DNA of 64,000 nucleotides from Bog-756 sp963813525 (lineage in GTDB: Bacteria > Actinomycetota > Acidimicrobiia > Acidimicrobiales > RAAP-2), in the NCBI GenBank assembly GCA_963813525.1, contig CAWEZI010000005.1:2914001-2978000 (forward strand), written 5' to 3'. The notes under the pieces were generated by a model. That model searched no databases, had not been told where the DNA came from, and saw only the letters and a program-made list of their open reading frames with translations. The position numbers and the translations under genes are program-made. Below are positions 8,753 through 16,706 of this stretch, piece by piece (the first letter of the stretch is position 1; each line of letters opens with the position of its first letter).

Positions 8753-9652
8753 TCAGAGGAGCCCCGCCAGAGCAGCTATTGAGGCCCGAATCTGGTCGGC
8801 CGACCCGAATGGGGCGCCAAGGAATTCGGTGACTCCCATGTCCGCCAGTCGGCGGACATCGGCTTGGACAGATGGCTCATCGCCAACGATGACCACCTCG
8901 GCGGGCCCCTCGGCTCCTTCTCGGTCGAGCATGGCCCGGTACGAGGGCAAGTTCCCGTAGAGGGCGAAAACCTCAGCCGCCTTGGCGCGAGCCGAATCGG
9001 GATCGCTGGTCACACAAATAGGGAGCCCGACTCTGACCTGTGGCTTCGGGCGACCAGCTTCGGCAGCCGCTTGGTTGATAGTGGGGATGATGTGCGCTTC
9101 CACGGTGTCCGGTCCAGTCATCCACGTGATTGTTCCGGAAGCCAAAGTACCGGCAAGGCGCAACATGGTGCGCCCCAGAGCGGCCACCAGAACGGGCGGC
9201 GGCGGAGCATCTATCTGGAGAGGACCAAACGTCGAGGCCCGAAGCGTCTCACCGGCAAATGACACCTGCTCGCCTTCGAGCAGAGGCAGGAGAACCGAAA
9301 GGTACTCCCTCATGTGGCGGGCGGGCCGATCGAAGGACTGTCCGAACACGTTCTCGATGACGACCTGATGAGAGAGACCAATACCGAGAATCAGCCTTCC
9401 CCCCGTTGCCGCCTGAACGGTCAGCGCCTGCCCTGCCATCATGACCGGGTGGCGTGGATAGGTGGGGACGACGGCCGTCCCCAGGTCGATTCCATCGACC
9501 TCCCGCCCGATTGCAGCCAGAGCGGTGAGGGCGTCGTAGGCGAATATCTGCGACGCCCAGGCCGTCTGGATGCCGGCATCCCGAAGAGAGGCGACCTGAC
9601 TGATGACCCGTTCAAACGGGACCTCCGTGTCGATCATTACTCCAATACGCAC
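8753..9652 (-). CDS. Luciferase-like F420-dependent oxidoreductase
   Basis: A LLM-class flavin/F420 oxidoreductase with a TIM-barrel pattern: MRIGVMIDTE start, DLGTAVVPTYPRHP, and GGRLILGIGLSHQVVIENVFG, the strand that contacts the deazaflavin. The 299-residue length and motif style match the actinobacterial subfamily often labelled F420 LLM (MSMEG_4879-like; recalled, not searched). Substrate unknown. The GTG start is preceded by AAGGAAG five bases upstream on the minus strand. Upstream is a 26-bp tandem duplication and then the divergent purE. Confidence 0.88.
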   Translation of the reverse strand: MRIGVMIDTEVPFERVISQVASLRDAGIQTAWASQIFAYDALTALAAIGREVDGIDLGTAVVPTYPRHPVMMAGQALTVQAATGGRLILGIGLSHQVVIENVFGQSFDRPARHMREYLSVLLPLLEGEQVSFAGETLRASTFGPLQIDAPPPPVLVAALGRTMLRLAGTLASGTITWMTGPDTVEAHIIPTINQAAAEAGRPKPQVRVGLPICVTSDPDSARAKAAEVFALYGNLPSYRAMLDREGAEGPAEVVIVGDEPSVQADVRRLADMGVTEFLGAPFGSADQIRASIAALAGLL

Positions 9653-9684
9653 AGTGACTTCCTTTCCACCCTGGCTGATCCCCT

Positions 9685-9736
9685 CTTTAACTGGCGACGG
9701 CTGGCGGACCCTTTAACTGGCGACGGCTGGCGGCCC
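9685..9736. repeat. 26-bp tandem duplication upstream of the LLM gene
   Basis: Two copies of a 26-bp unit (9685-9710 and 9711-9736) differ at one position. They lie 33 bp upstream of the minus-strand oxidoreductase start and could double a regulatory element. Nothing further is recognisable. Confidence 0.9.
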
Positions 9737-9935
9737 GGCGGTTCTGGACCCCTCGGGCCGGTCTCTCCCGCCGGGCCAACCGGTACTCGGAGGGGGCGAA
9801 CAGATACGCAGCAAAAGCGGATCGCCGGACCCCCACCGGTCAAGTCCTCCCGACGCAGAGGGCAAGATGACGTGGGTAGAAGCTCTCCGCACAGGTCGAT
9901 GTGACCAGAATGCCACGGTCGGGCAGAATGCGCCT

Positions 9936-10430
9936 ATGTCCGTTGCCATCATCATGGGAAGCTCATCCGATTCGTCGATCATGGACGACGCCGTCCAGAC
10001 CCTCCGGTCCTTCGGCATCGTGGCCGAAGTACGTGTGCTGTCGGCCCACCGCACCCCTGACGACACCATCGCCTTCGCCCGCGGCGCGGCCGACGCTGGC
10101 ATCAAAGTCATCATCGCCGCTGCGGGAGGGGCCGCCCACCTGGCAGGGGTGGTCGCCGCCGCTACTCCCCTGCCGGTCATCGGGGTTCCGGTGGCCCTCG
10201 CCAACCTGGGCGGGCTCGACTCCTTGCTGGCCATGGTGCAGATGCCCAAAGGCATTCCCGTGGCCACGGTGGCTGTCAACGGCGCCCGAAATGCTGCCCT
10301 GCTCGCCGTTCGGATCCTCGCCCTGTCCGACGAGCGGCTCGCCGCCGAGCTCAACCGCTACCGCGAAGATCTGGCCGACCAGGTGCGTGATCAGGATACG
10401 GAGATAGTCGCCCGATACGCATCGACCTGA
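9936..10430 (+). CDS. purE: N5-carboxyaminoimidazole ribonucleotide mutase
   Basis: Class I PurE, 164 residues, which moves the carboxyl group from N5-CAIR to CAIR in purine biosynthesis. Motifs: MGSSSDSSIM (phosphate loop, GSxSD), VLSAHRTPD with the catalytic His, and AAAGGAAHLAGVVAA. The C-terminal octamer helices are complete. The usual partner purK is not next to it here; both flanks are convergent or divergent oxidoreductase genes. The open frame extends 69 bp upstream, but the ATG at 9936 is the family start (MSVAIIMGS). Confidence 0.95.
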   Translation: MSVAIIMGSSSDSSIMDDAVQTLRSFGIVAEVRVLSAHRTPDDTIAFARGAADAGIKVIIAAAGGAAHLAGVVAAATPLPVIGVPVALANLGGLDSLLAMVQMPKGIPVATVAVNGARNAALLAVRILALSDERLAAELNRYREDLADQVRDQDTEIVARYAST

Positions 10431-10476
10431 CCCGCTCCCGTCGGACCATCGGGTGGCTGCATCTCCGATAGATCTC

Positions 10477-11490
10477 TCACCCTGGGGCGGAATCGGCCGG
10501 GGCCGCCGTCCACGGAGGAGCTAAGCCCTCGATGGCAGCCTCGAGAGTGACCCCGATGGGGATGACCGCCATCACCGGAATTCCAACTCCGTTGGCCACG
10601 TAGCGACCGACATGGGCACGACACTCATCGAACGATCCATGGACGATGAGTGAGTCGACGACCTCGTCGGGAATGCTCGCCAATGCGCCCTTCCGGTCAC
10701 CCGTTCGCCAGGCCGTCCACATCGGCTCCAGGACAGATGCTCGTCCCAGCCAACGATGGAATTCGGCGTACACCCCAACGTTGAGGTAGGCGGCGATCAT
10801 CCGTCGTCCAACGGCACGCACGGTTTCGGTGTCCTCTGAGGGACATACGAATATCCGGGCGGCTACCGGAATGTCGGCCCCGAGCTCAGGCGTCACCGTT
10901 GAAACATCCTCCGCCGAAAGCCAATTGATGATGACGCCATCTGCCTCGCGGCCGGCCAGCTTCAACATGCCGGGGCGCAGGGCAGCCAGGAATATGGGCG
11001 GTGGATTTTCGACGGGGCGGGCCAGTCGGAAGCCACGCACGGCGAAGGTCGGGTAGTCGTTGTCGACCTTCTCGCCGGCCAGTGCCGCCCTCAGGAACCG
11101 GATGGTGTCCCGCGCCCGTCTGTAGGGCTCGGTGAAAGGGATTCCGTTCCAACGGCTGACGATGACATCAGACGAAGTTCCCAATCCCAGCGTGAACCGA
11201 CCGGGGGCAGCCTCGGCCATGGCAGCAACGCTCTGGGCCAGCAGAGCAGGACCTCGGGTGTAGACGGGAATGATTGCTACACCCAAGTTGAGAGACGGCG
11301 ACCACGCCGAAGCCAGCGCCAAAGGGGTAAATCCGTCGGATCCATCGGTTTCGGCTGACCACACGTCGGTGTAGCCGAGTCGGACCAGCTCGGCGTACCA
11401 CTGGCGATGCTCCTCGAGGGTCACCCCGTCAAAGGGCACCGTTATGCCGTACCGGGGTCCTGTGGGTGTTCCGAGGTTTCCCTGAGCCAT
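10477..11490 (-). CDS. Luciferase-like F420-dependent oxidoreductase
   Basis: A second LLM-class enzyme, 337 residues from the ATG at 11490 (MAQGNLGTPTGPRYG). Landmarks are WYAELVRLGYTDVWSAETDG, LNLGVAIIPVYTRGPALLAQ and GRFTLGLGTSSDVIVSRWNG, the conserved cofactor-binding strand. PIFLAALRPGMLKLAGREADG is typical of the Rv3093c-like subfamily (recalled, not searched). It probably reduces or oxidises an organic substrate with F420. It converges on purE with 46 bp between stops. It is not closely similar to the 8753-9652 protein, so this is not a recent duplication. Confidence 0.88.
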   Translation of the reverse strand: MAQGNLGTPTGPRYGITVPFDGVTLEEHRQWYAELVRLGYTDVWSAETDGSDGFTPLALASAWSPSLNLGVAIIPVYTRGPALLAQSVAAMAEAAPGRFTLGLGTSSDVIVSRWNGIPFTEPYRRARDTIRFLRAALAGEKVDNDYPTFAVRGFRLARPVENPPPIFLAALRPGMLKLAGREADGVIINWLSAEDVSTVTPELGADIPVAARIFVCPSEDTETVRAVGRRMIAAYLNVGVYAEFHRWLGRASVLEPMWTAWRTGDRKGALASIPDEVVDSLIVHGSFDECRAHVGRYVANGVGIPVMAVIPIGVTLEAAIEGLAPPWTAAPADSAPG

Positions 11491-11526
11491 GGGCCCCGTA
11501 ATACACCCTCCTGGCATGCTCCACCC

Positions 11527-11925
11527 ATGAACTCCGACCGCGACCAGGCGACCCCGGCGATGCAGCTCACGTTTCCTCTCCCCTACCCCAAGGATCGTCC
11601 CGAGGCCCTCCTCCGGACCGCCGGAACCCGACTGACCAGGGGAAAGACGAGAGCGGTACCACCCAACCAGGCATCACATGGCCGCTCGGAGACATCGGGG
11701 AGGCGATCCCGCTCCACCCGGGTACCGAGCCGATTGGCCCCGACCGGCCCCCCGGGCAGTGCTCGGCCCTGGCGCCTCGATGAGCGGACCTGCGAGATCG
11801 GTCGACGGGGCGTCGAGGCCGCCCGCGCCCTGCTGGGTGATCCGGCTGCCGGCGAGCAACCGGAGGCCACCGACCAGATAGAAGCGCCGCAGAGCGGCCG
11901 TAGGCGGGCGGGCCGTGCCGCCTGA
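11527..11925 (+). CDS. Hypothetical protein with WRLDERT-type C-terminal motif
   Basis: A 132-residue frame from an ATG at 11527. The middle is Arg/Ser/Pro-rich and looks disordered. The C-terminal part WRLDERTCEIGRRGVEAARA resembles a short motif I recall at the end of small actinobacterial proteins (W-R-L-D-x-x-T-x-x-x-G-R-x-G). That suggests at least the second half is real coding sequence. The N-terminal half may be an overextended start or the result of a frameshift. It is oriented with and 26 bp before the ChbG-like gene. Function unknown. Confidence 0.45.
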   Translation: MNSDRDQATPAMQLTFPLPYPKDRPEALLRTAGTRLTRGKTRAVPPNQASHGRSETSGRRSRSTRVPSRLAPTGPPGSARPWRLDERTCEIGRRGVEAARALLGDPAAGEQPEATDQIEAPQSGRRRAGRAA

Positions 11926-11951
11926 GAGCTGACGGCACTACGGTCAAGAGC

Positions 11952-12833
11952 ATGCCGTCTGTCGCTGACCGACTCGACTACCCGCCTGAAGCCAGGCTAC
12001 TGATTCTCAACTGCGCCGACCTGGGTCTCTGTCACGCCGCCACGGTGGGCGTCTATGAAGCCCTACGCGAGGGCATAGGCACGAGCGCCTCGTTGATCGT
12101 CCCGGCGCCATGGGCACGGGAATCGGCATCACGATTTCGAGGCGACGATGTGGGCGTACAGCTCACTCTCAACGCTGAGCTCGATCGGTACCGGTGGGGG
12201 CCGATCACCCAGGCCCCGTCCCTGTTGGACGGGGATGGCGGATTCCCGCGCACAGTCACGGATCTGTGGGATCACGCCGATATCGACGAGGTTCGTAGAG
12301 AATGCCGGGCCCAGATCGAGCGAGCCGTGCTATGGGGTTTCGACATCAGCTATCTCCATAGCCATCTCGATGCCCTGGTCATGCGGCCCGAGTTCTTCGA
12401 TGTCTATCTCGAGCTGGCCGTTGACTTCGGCCTTCCCCTCCGGCTCCTCGGTGCCGAAGCGGAACCCAATGTGGGATTTCCTGTTCGTCAGCTTGCGTCC
12501 GATGAGGGGGTTCTCTTTGCCGATCGCTTTGCCACATTGCCTGCCCCCGCCACCCGGCAATCCTTCATCGACCTTCTAGCCGGGCTCGAGCCGGGTGTCA
12601 CCGAACTGACGCTCCGTCCGGCCATCGACACACCCGAGGTGCGGGCGATCGCCACCGATTGGCGAGAACGAGTGGCTGACCATGTGCTTTTGGTGGCCGA
12701 TCGCGGCTTTGGGCAACTCATCACCGATGCCGGGGTCACTCTCATTGGCTATCGCCAGCTGCGGGACGCCATGCGGGGGATCCAGCCCGATGCCACCGTT
12801 GGCGACGCTCCTCAAGTGATTCGAAAAGGTTGA
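11952..12833 (+). CDS. ChbG/YdjC/HpnK-like carbohydrate deacetylase
   Basis: A 293-residue protein of the YdjC/ChbG family, metal-dependent deacetylases of chito-oligosaccharides and of the HpnK hopanoid type. The order fits: LLILNCADLGLCHAATVGV near the N-terminus, GVQLTLNAE (usually GLHLTL), and ISYLHSHLDALVMRPEFFDV (usually H-x-D-x-H-x-H). Two details deviate: the canonical ADDFG is CADLG, and the LHLT histidine is Gln. The metal site may therefore be altered or inactive. A terminal region with YRQLRDAM matches family ends. The ATG follows the preceding hypothetical closely. Family certain, activity less so. Confidence 0.82.
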   Translation: MPSVADRLDYPPEARLLILNCADLGLCHAATVGVYEALREGIGTSASLIVPAPWARESASRFRGDDVGVQLTLNAELDRYRWGPITQAPSLLDGDGGFPRTVTDLWDHADIDEVRRECRAQIERAVLWGFDISYLHSHLDALVMRPEFFDVYLELAVDFGLPLRLLGAEAEPNVGFPVRQLASDEGVLFADRFATLPAPATRQSFIDLLAGLEPGVTELTLRPAIDTPEVRAIATDWRERVADHVLLVADRGFGQLITDAGVTLIGYRQLRDAMRGIQPDATVGDAPQVIRKG

Positions 12834-12876
12834 CCCGAACCGCCTGATCGTCCTGGGCCCGACCCGGTCCGGGTCC

Positions 12877-13045
12877 GGTGGCCGGGGTGGTGGCCGGGGT
12901 GGTGGCCGGGGTGGTGGCCGGGGATGGTGGGGTGGTGGTGGTGGCCGGGGGTGGTGGTGGCCGGGGGTGGTGGTGGCCGGGGGTGGTGGTGGCCGGGGGT
13001 GGTGGTGGCCGGGGGTGGTGGTGGCCGGGGGTGGTGGTGGTGGTG
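12877..13045 (+). repeat. G/T-rich minisatellite: 12-bp x4 then 16-bp x6
   Basis: Four 12-bp units of GGTGGCCGGGGT type (12877-12924) are followed, after a short transition, by six perfect copies of the 16-bp unit GTGGTGGTGGCCGGGG (12935-13030) and a GGT run. The plus strand is almost free of A and rich in G-runs, so it could form quadruplexes. The 16-bp unit is not a multiple of three, and all frames give low-complexity peptides, so I regard it as noncoding. It occupies most of the 387-bp gap 12834-13220, in which I see no gene. Confidence 0.93.
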
Positions 13046-13220
13046 CGGCTTCGCTCGAGCCGGGGCGGCGCGGCCCAGTCGGAAGGAATTCTGTGGGTGG
13101 ATCGGTGGCAGCGGACCCAGGATGAGCTGGTACCGTCAGACAGCCCGGTGGTCGGCCTGATCGGGATGAAGATCCAGTCCCCAATTCAACGGATACCCCC
13201 GATATCCTGAGGGATCACCG

Positions 13221-14150
13221 ATGGGAGATGCAGTGGCCGACCTCGAAGATCCGAACCAGGACCGTGCCGGCGTTGTCGATGTGTCGAGCCGTTCGATTGA
13301 CACCGGACCCTCTTCCGATCTCAACCAAACGGGACCCGAACCCTCCGAATTTCCCCTCCGTCCGGATGGAGACGGCCACAGCGGGACGGATCCCCTCCCC
13401 AAAGACGTGCCGCAGCTCGGGGATGGTTCCCTCGATTTGGGTGATCAGCGATCGAAAGACAGCCACACCTCTCCACGCCAAGGCGGCGTCAGCGACCCTC
13501 TGGTGCTCGAAGATCTCCTATTGCTCGACCGGGATGGAAAGGAACCAATCCGCATCGATACCCTCACGTTCGCCGACGACGGTATAGGCGTCACCCGATC
13601 CCGCGGCGACGGGACCCGGATACTTCCTTGGTCGTCGGTGGTGTCTCACGTGGTCGAGGCGTGGAGTGGAGGGATCACACCGGAATGGTGGGTCGACCCG
13701 GAACTCAATCAAAGTGATCCGAATGACCGAGACCTGAGTTCAGTCACCGACCCTGGAGCGACCAATCGACCGTCACCGCATATCGAAGCAGGAGCCCTGA
13801 TAGGAATACAAGCCTCCTCGGGAACCTATCGATTTCTGCTCCCAGGCGGAGATGCGCGTCAGCTGTCACGCGCCATCAACGCGTTAGCCGTCAAACAGCA
13901 CGGGATTGCCGGCGCGTCCTCGGTCACCCGCGTCGTGGCCTGGGGGCAGGACGTCGAGCGGCGCAAAGTGAAGCGCAAGCCACGGAGAGACATCAGCTGG
14001 CGGAAGGTCCAACCATTTCTGGTGGTCCTTCTCATCCTGTTCCTGGCCGCCGCAGTCACCCTCATCCTCCTGCAGAGCGCCGGCACGGTGCACCTTCCTT
14101 ACCTGGGTGGCAACGGTGCCGGCACGCTGGGACCGCTCAAAACTCCGTAG
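13221..14150 (+). CDS. Unrecognised protein with one C-terminal membrane helix
   Basis: A 309-residue protein I do not recognise. Residues 1-85 are acidic, Asp/Ser/Pro-rich and likely disordered. Residues ~90-235 look folded (DPLVLEDLLLLDRDGKEPI, WSSVVSHVVEAW, GTYRFLLPGGDARQL) and read like a small beta domain. A basic stretch (RRKVKRKPRRDISWRK) then precedes one strong helix (FLVVLLILFLAAAVTLILL) and a ~25-residue tail. The topology by the positive-inside rule is cytoplasmic N-terminus, with the tail outside. The ATG has AGGGA seven bases upstream. Its stop overlaps the convergent SCP2 gene by 14 bp. Confidence 0.75.
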   Translation: MGDAVADLEDPNQDRAGVVDVSSRSIDTGPSSDLNQTGPEPSEFPLRPDGDGHSGTDPLPKDVPQLGDGSLDLGDQRSKDSHTSPRQGGVSDPLVLEDLLLLDRDGKEPIRIDTLTFADDGIGVTRSRGDGTRILPWSSVVSHVVEAWSGGITPEWWVDPELNQSDPNDRDLSSVTDPGATNRPSPHIEAGALIGIQASSGTYRFLLPGGDARQLSRAINALAVKQHGIAGASSVTRVVAWGQDVERRKVKRKPRRDISWRKVQPFLVVLLILFLAAAVTLILLQSAGTVHLPYLGGNGAGTLGPLKTP

Positions 14151-14523
14151 ATTGGGCGATTGTCTGGCGTAGATCCCGGTATGCGGGCGTGTTCATGGCT
14201 GTGAGGAGGGAAATCATCACGCCCATTGACCCGGCGACCTTCAGCCGTCCCTGCATGAAGGCAACACTGGGGTCAAGATCGCCTCGACAGAGGGAGGCGG
14301 CATCCTTCCGGCTCAGGGTCAGGGTGACGTCGGGGCCCTCGACCGTTCCCTCGGCGCTAGTCTCCAACCGGCCTTCGTCCACGTCCCAGTGGCACCATAC
14401 GTTCCCCTCTGGGCCATCGGTGATCTCGACCACGATCCGAGCCGACAGGCCAGGAAACAAGGGCTGGGCGGCAACCAATGCCCGCGTCGCTTCGAACCAT
14501 TCTGAGGACAACCATTTAGTCAT
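14137..14523 (-). CDS. SCP2 sterol-carrier-domain protein
   Basis: A single SCP2 domain of 128 residues from the ATG at 14523 (MTKWLSSEWFEATRALV). The run VVEITDGPEGNVWCHWDVDEG, then DVTLTLSRKDAASLCRGDLD and AFMQGRLKVAGSMG, is the classic SCP2 core, including the F-x-x-G-K/R-L-K-v-x-G helix. Such proteins bind hydrophobic ligands such as acyl-CoA or sterols. The longer open frame upstream overlaps nothing real. It is downstream of mca on the same strand and overlaps the convergent membrane-protein gene at its 3' end. Confidence 0.87.
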   Translation of the reverse strand: MTKWLSSEWFEATRALVAAQPLFPGLSARIVVEITDGPEGNVWCHWDVDEGRLETSAEGTVEGPDVTLTLSRKDAASLCRGDLDPSVAFMQGRLKVAGSMGVMISLLTAMNTPAYRDLRQTIAQSTEF

Positions 14524-14632
14524 GACACCCAACTCGCAGTCTCCGAACGCGTTGCCGTTAAAGCCCATCTGCACTCCGATGCCCGATGGTACCGGCGAGA
14601 TACGTCGCGGGTCAGAGGTGAATTCACCGCTG

Positions 14633-15544
14633 TCAACGGTGGGGCCGCAGGCCGGCGAAGAGATCGGATTCCACAGGCTCCTCATCCGAGGCGCTCGCAC
14701 CCGTGGATTCACCGCCAATTAGTGAAGGCGGGACCACTCGGGCCAGGCGGTAATCGTCGAATGGGTGAATCGAGCGCATCACCTCGGGCGGAAGCCCGAA
14801 CCAGAAAGGCGACTTCGGATCAACCTGGGTGGCGTGGGCCAGAAGCGCCTCACGCCGGACGTCGGCAAAATCCGAGATGTCGATGGAAGCAGTGATCGGC
14901 TCGGAAGCAACCCCATCCCACCTCTTGCGCCACCCTTCGTCGAAGGGCGACTCGAGCCCCAGCTCCAAGAACTTCTCGTGCACCTGTCGGAACCGGGCCA
15001 CCGAGAACACCGTGTAGTACAGCTTGCTCACCTGCCATGCCGGGCCGATCTCCGGATAGAGAGCCGAGTCGGCGGCGGCATCGAAGGCGGCCAGACCGAT
15101 CTCGTGGACGCGCAGGTGGTCAGGGTGCGGGTATCCCGATTGGTCGTCGCCGTAGATCACCATGACCTGGGGACGGGTGCGGCGGACCACCTCCACCACT
15201 CGCCCGACGGCCTCATCGTGTGACGCCTGGGCGAAGCTGAGAGGGTTGGCGTTGGCCTCCGATCCGGCCATGCCCGAATCGCGATACCCCAGCATGACGA
15301 CCTCGTCGTAGCCGATGATCTCGGCTGCCTGCGCCAACTCCTGGCGACGCAGCTCGGCCAGCCGGGTGTGGACCTCGGGCGTGTCGAGGGCGGGGTTCAG
15401 GACCTCTCCCTCCTCGCCACCGGTACAGCAGACCAGCACCGTATGGATGCCCTCGGCATGGTAGCGGGCCACGGTGCCGGCCCCCTTGGACGACTCGTCG
15501 TCGGGGTGGGCATGAACGGTCAAAAGGCATAGCTGATCAGGCAC
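14633..15544 (-). CDS. mca: Mycothiol S-conjugate amidase
   Basis: Mca hydrolyses mycothiol S-conjugates to mercapturic acids, detoxifying electrophiles. The 303-residue protein has VHAHPDDESSKGAGT (zinc motif at 11-17), VLVCCTGGEEGEVLNP, and the LDTPEVHTRLAELRRQEL helix that distinguishes Mca from MshB. YPHPDHLRVHEIG supplies the other zinc ligand. The GTG start gives MPDQLCLLTVHAHPD, the family start. It implies the organism makes mycothiol and supports an actinobacterial assignment. It is divergent from pspA with 67 bp between starts. Confidence 0.93.
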   Translation of the reverse strand: MPDQLCLLTVHAHPDDESSKGAGTVARYHAEGIHTVLVCCTGGEEGEVLNPALDTPEVHTRLAELRRQELAQAAEIIGYDEVVMLGYRDSGMAGSEANANPLSFAQASHDEAVGRVVEVVRRTRPQVMVIYGDDQSGYPHPDHLRVHEIGLAAFDAAADSALYPEIGPAWQVSKLYYTVFSVARFRQVHEKFLELGLESPFDEGWRKRWDGVASEPITASIDISDFADVRREALLAHATQVDPKSPFWFGLPPEVMRSIHPFDDYRLARVVPPSLIGGESTGASASDEEPVESDLFAGLRPHR

Positions 15545-15611
15545 ACGATCACGCTACCGGGCACCGAGGCCCTAAGCTTCATAGGGCACGAATAAGGAAG
15601 GACCCATCAGC

Positions 15612-16409
15612 ATGAGCGTGATGAAGCGCCTGTCGGGAATAGTCCAGGCCAAGACCAACAAACTGCTGGACAAAGCCGAGGACCCCCGCGAGTCCCTCGA
15701 TCTGTCCTACCAAAAGCAACTGGAAAGCCTCCAAAAGGTCCGGCGGAGCGTCGCTGATGTCACCACAGCCAAGAAGAGGATCGAGCTACAGGCGTCCCAG
15801 CTCCAGAAAAGCGCCGACAAGCTCCAGCAGCAGGCCAGGGCGGCTCTGACCCAGGGTAACGAGGATTTGGCCCGAGAGGCCCTCAGTCGCCGTGAGGCCC
15901 TGGCCGACCAGCTGGGTGACCTTCAGACCCAGCATGAGCAGGTCGCCGCTCAGGAGCAGAAGCTGATCGACACCGCCCAGAGGCTGCAATCGCAGGTAGA
16001 CGCCTTCCGCACCAAGAAGGAAACGATGAAGGCGACCTACACAGCGGCCGAGGCCCAGACCAAGATCGGAGAGGCCGTTTCGGGCATTTCGGAGTCGATG
16101 GGTGATGCTGGCATGTCCATGCAGCGGGCACAGGACAAGATCGACGGAATGCAGGCTCGGGCCGGCGCCATGGACGAACTGCTGGCATCCGGGGCTCTCA
16201 CGGATCTGGCCAACCCCGTGGACGATATTCAGGCGCAGTTGAACCAAGCTTCGACCACATCAGCCGTCGACGCCCAGCTGGCTGCCCTCAAGGCCGAGGT
16301 GGGTGGTGGAGCGTTGCCAGCGGCTGAACCCGAAAGTGCCGAGCCGGCCGAGCTGGTGGAGCCAGCCGAGCTGGTGGAGCCGGCCGAGCACGGGGAGACC
16401 TCGTCGTGA
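15612..16409 (+). CDS. pspA: PspA/IM30 phage-shock protein
   Basis: An ESCRT-III-like membrane-stress protein of 265 residues. It is almost wholly helical coiled coil from residue 1 to ~215: MSVMKRLSGIVQAKTNKLLD is the amphipathic membrane helix, followed by EDPRESLDLSYQKQLESL, the family signature. PspA polymers repair stressed inner membrane. The last ~30 residues are a Glu/Pro/Ala tail in which AELVEP is repeated by an 18-bp DNA duplication. The GTG start of the next gene overlaps this stop by 4 bp. Confidence 0.93.
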   Translation: MSVMKRLSGIVQAKTNKLLDKAEDPRESLDLSYQKQLESLQKVRRSVADVTTAKKRIELQASQLQKSADKLQQQARAALTQGNEDLAREALSRREALADQLGDLQTQHEQVAAQEQKLIDTAQRLQSQVDAFRTKKETMKATYTAAEAQTKIGEAVSGISESMGDAGMSMQRAQDKIDGMQARAGAMDELLASGALTDLANPVDDIQAQLNQASTTSAVDAQLAALKAEVGGGALPAAEPESAEPAELVEPAELVEPAEHGETSS

Positions 16410-16696
16410 TCGTGCGCATTTTAGGCGAGGCCCAGTACGACATACCCGACGAGGAACGGGGCACCCTCGGGTCGTTGGACGCGGCGGTGACCAAAGCCGT
16501 GGACCACGGGGACTCGGACGCCTTCGCACAGGCGCTGGCCGATCTCACCGCGGCCGTGCGTCGGCTCGGGACCCCTCTGACGGCTGACGACTTCGCTCCC
16601 TCCGACCTGGTGGTGCCCTTTCCGGACGCCACCCTCGAGGAAACGAAGGTACTGCTCGCCGACACGACAAATGGGTCGGGTTCCGAAGAACGCTGA
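16406..16696 (+). CDS. pspAA: PspAA-domain PspA-associated protein
   Basis: A 96-residue protein matching the small PspAA family that accompanies PspA in actinobacteria and archaea. It starts MIVRILGEAQYDIPDEE, and continues LDAAVTKAVDHGDSDAFAQALADL and the PLTADDFAPSDLVVPFPDATLEE segment, the strongest family signal. GTG start, overlapping pspA by 4 bp, so translation is likely coupled. Role: partner of PspA in the envelope-stress response; molecular action not known. Confidence 0.87.
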   Translation: MIVRILGEAQYDIPDEERGTLGSLDAAVTKAVDHGDSDAFAQALADLTAAVRRLGTPLTADDFAPSDLVVPFPDATLEETKVLLADTTNGSGSEER

Positions 16697-16706
16697 GATC
16701 GACCCC

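Noticed and set aside
12576..13184. Pro/His-rich minus-strand frame across the minisatellite
   Set aside because: Repeat translation that also overlaps the real ChbG-like gene end; unit length is not a multiple of three.
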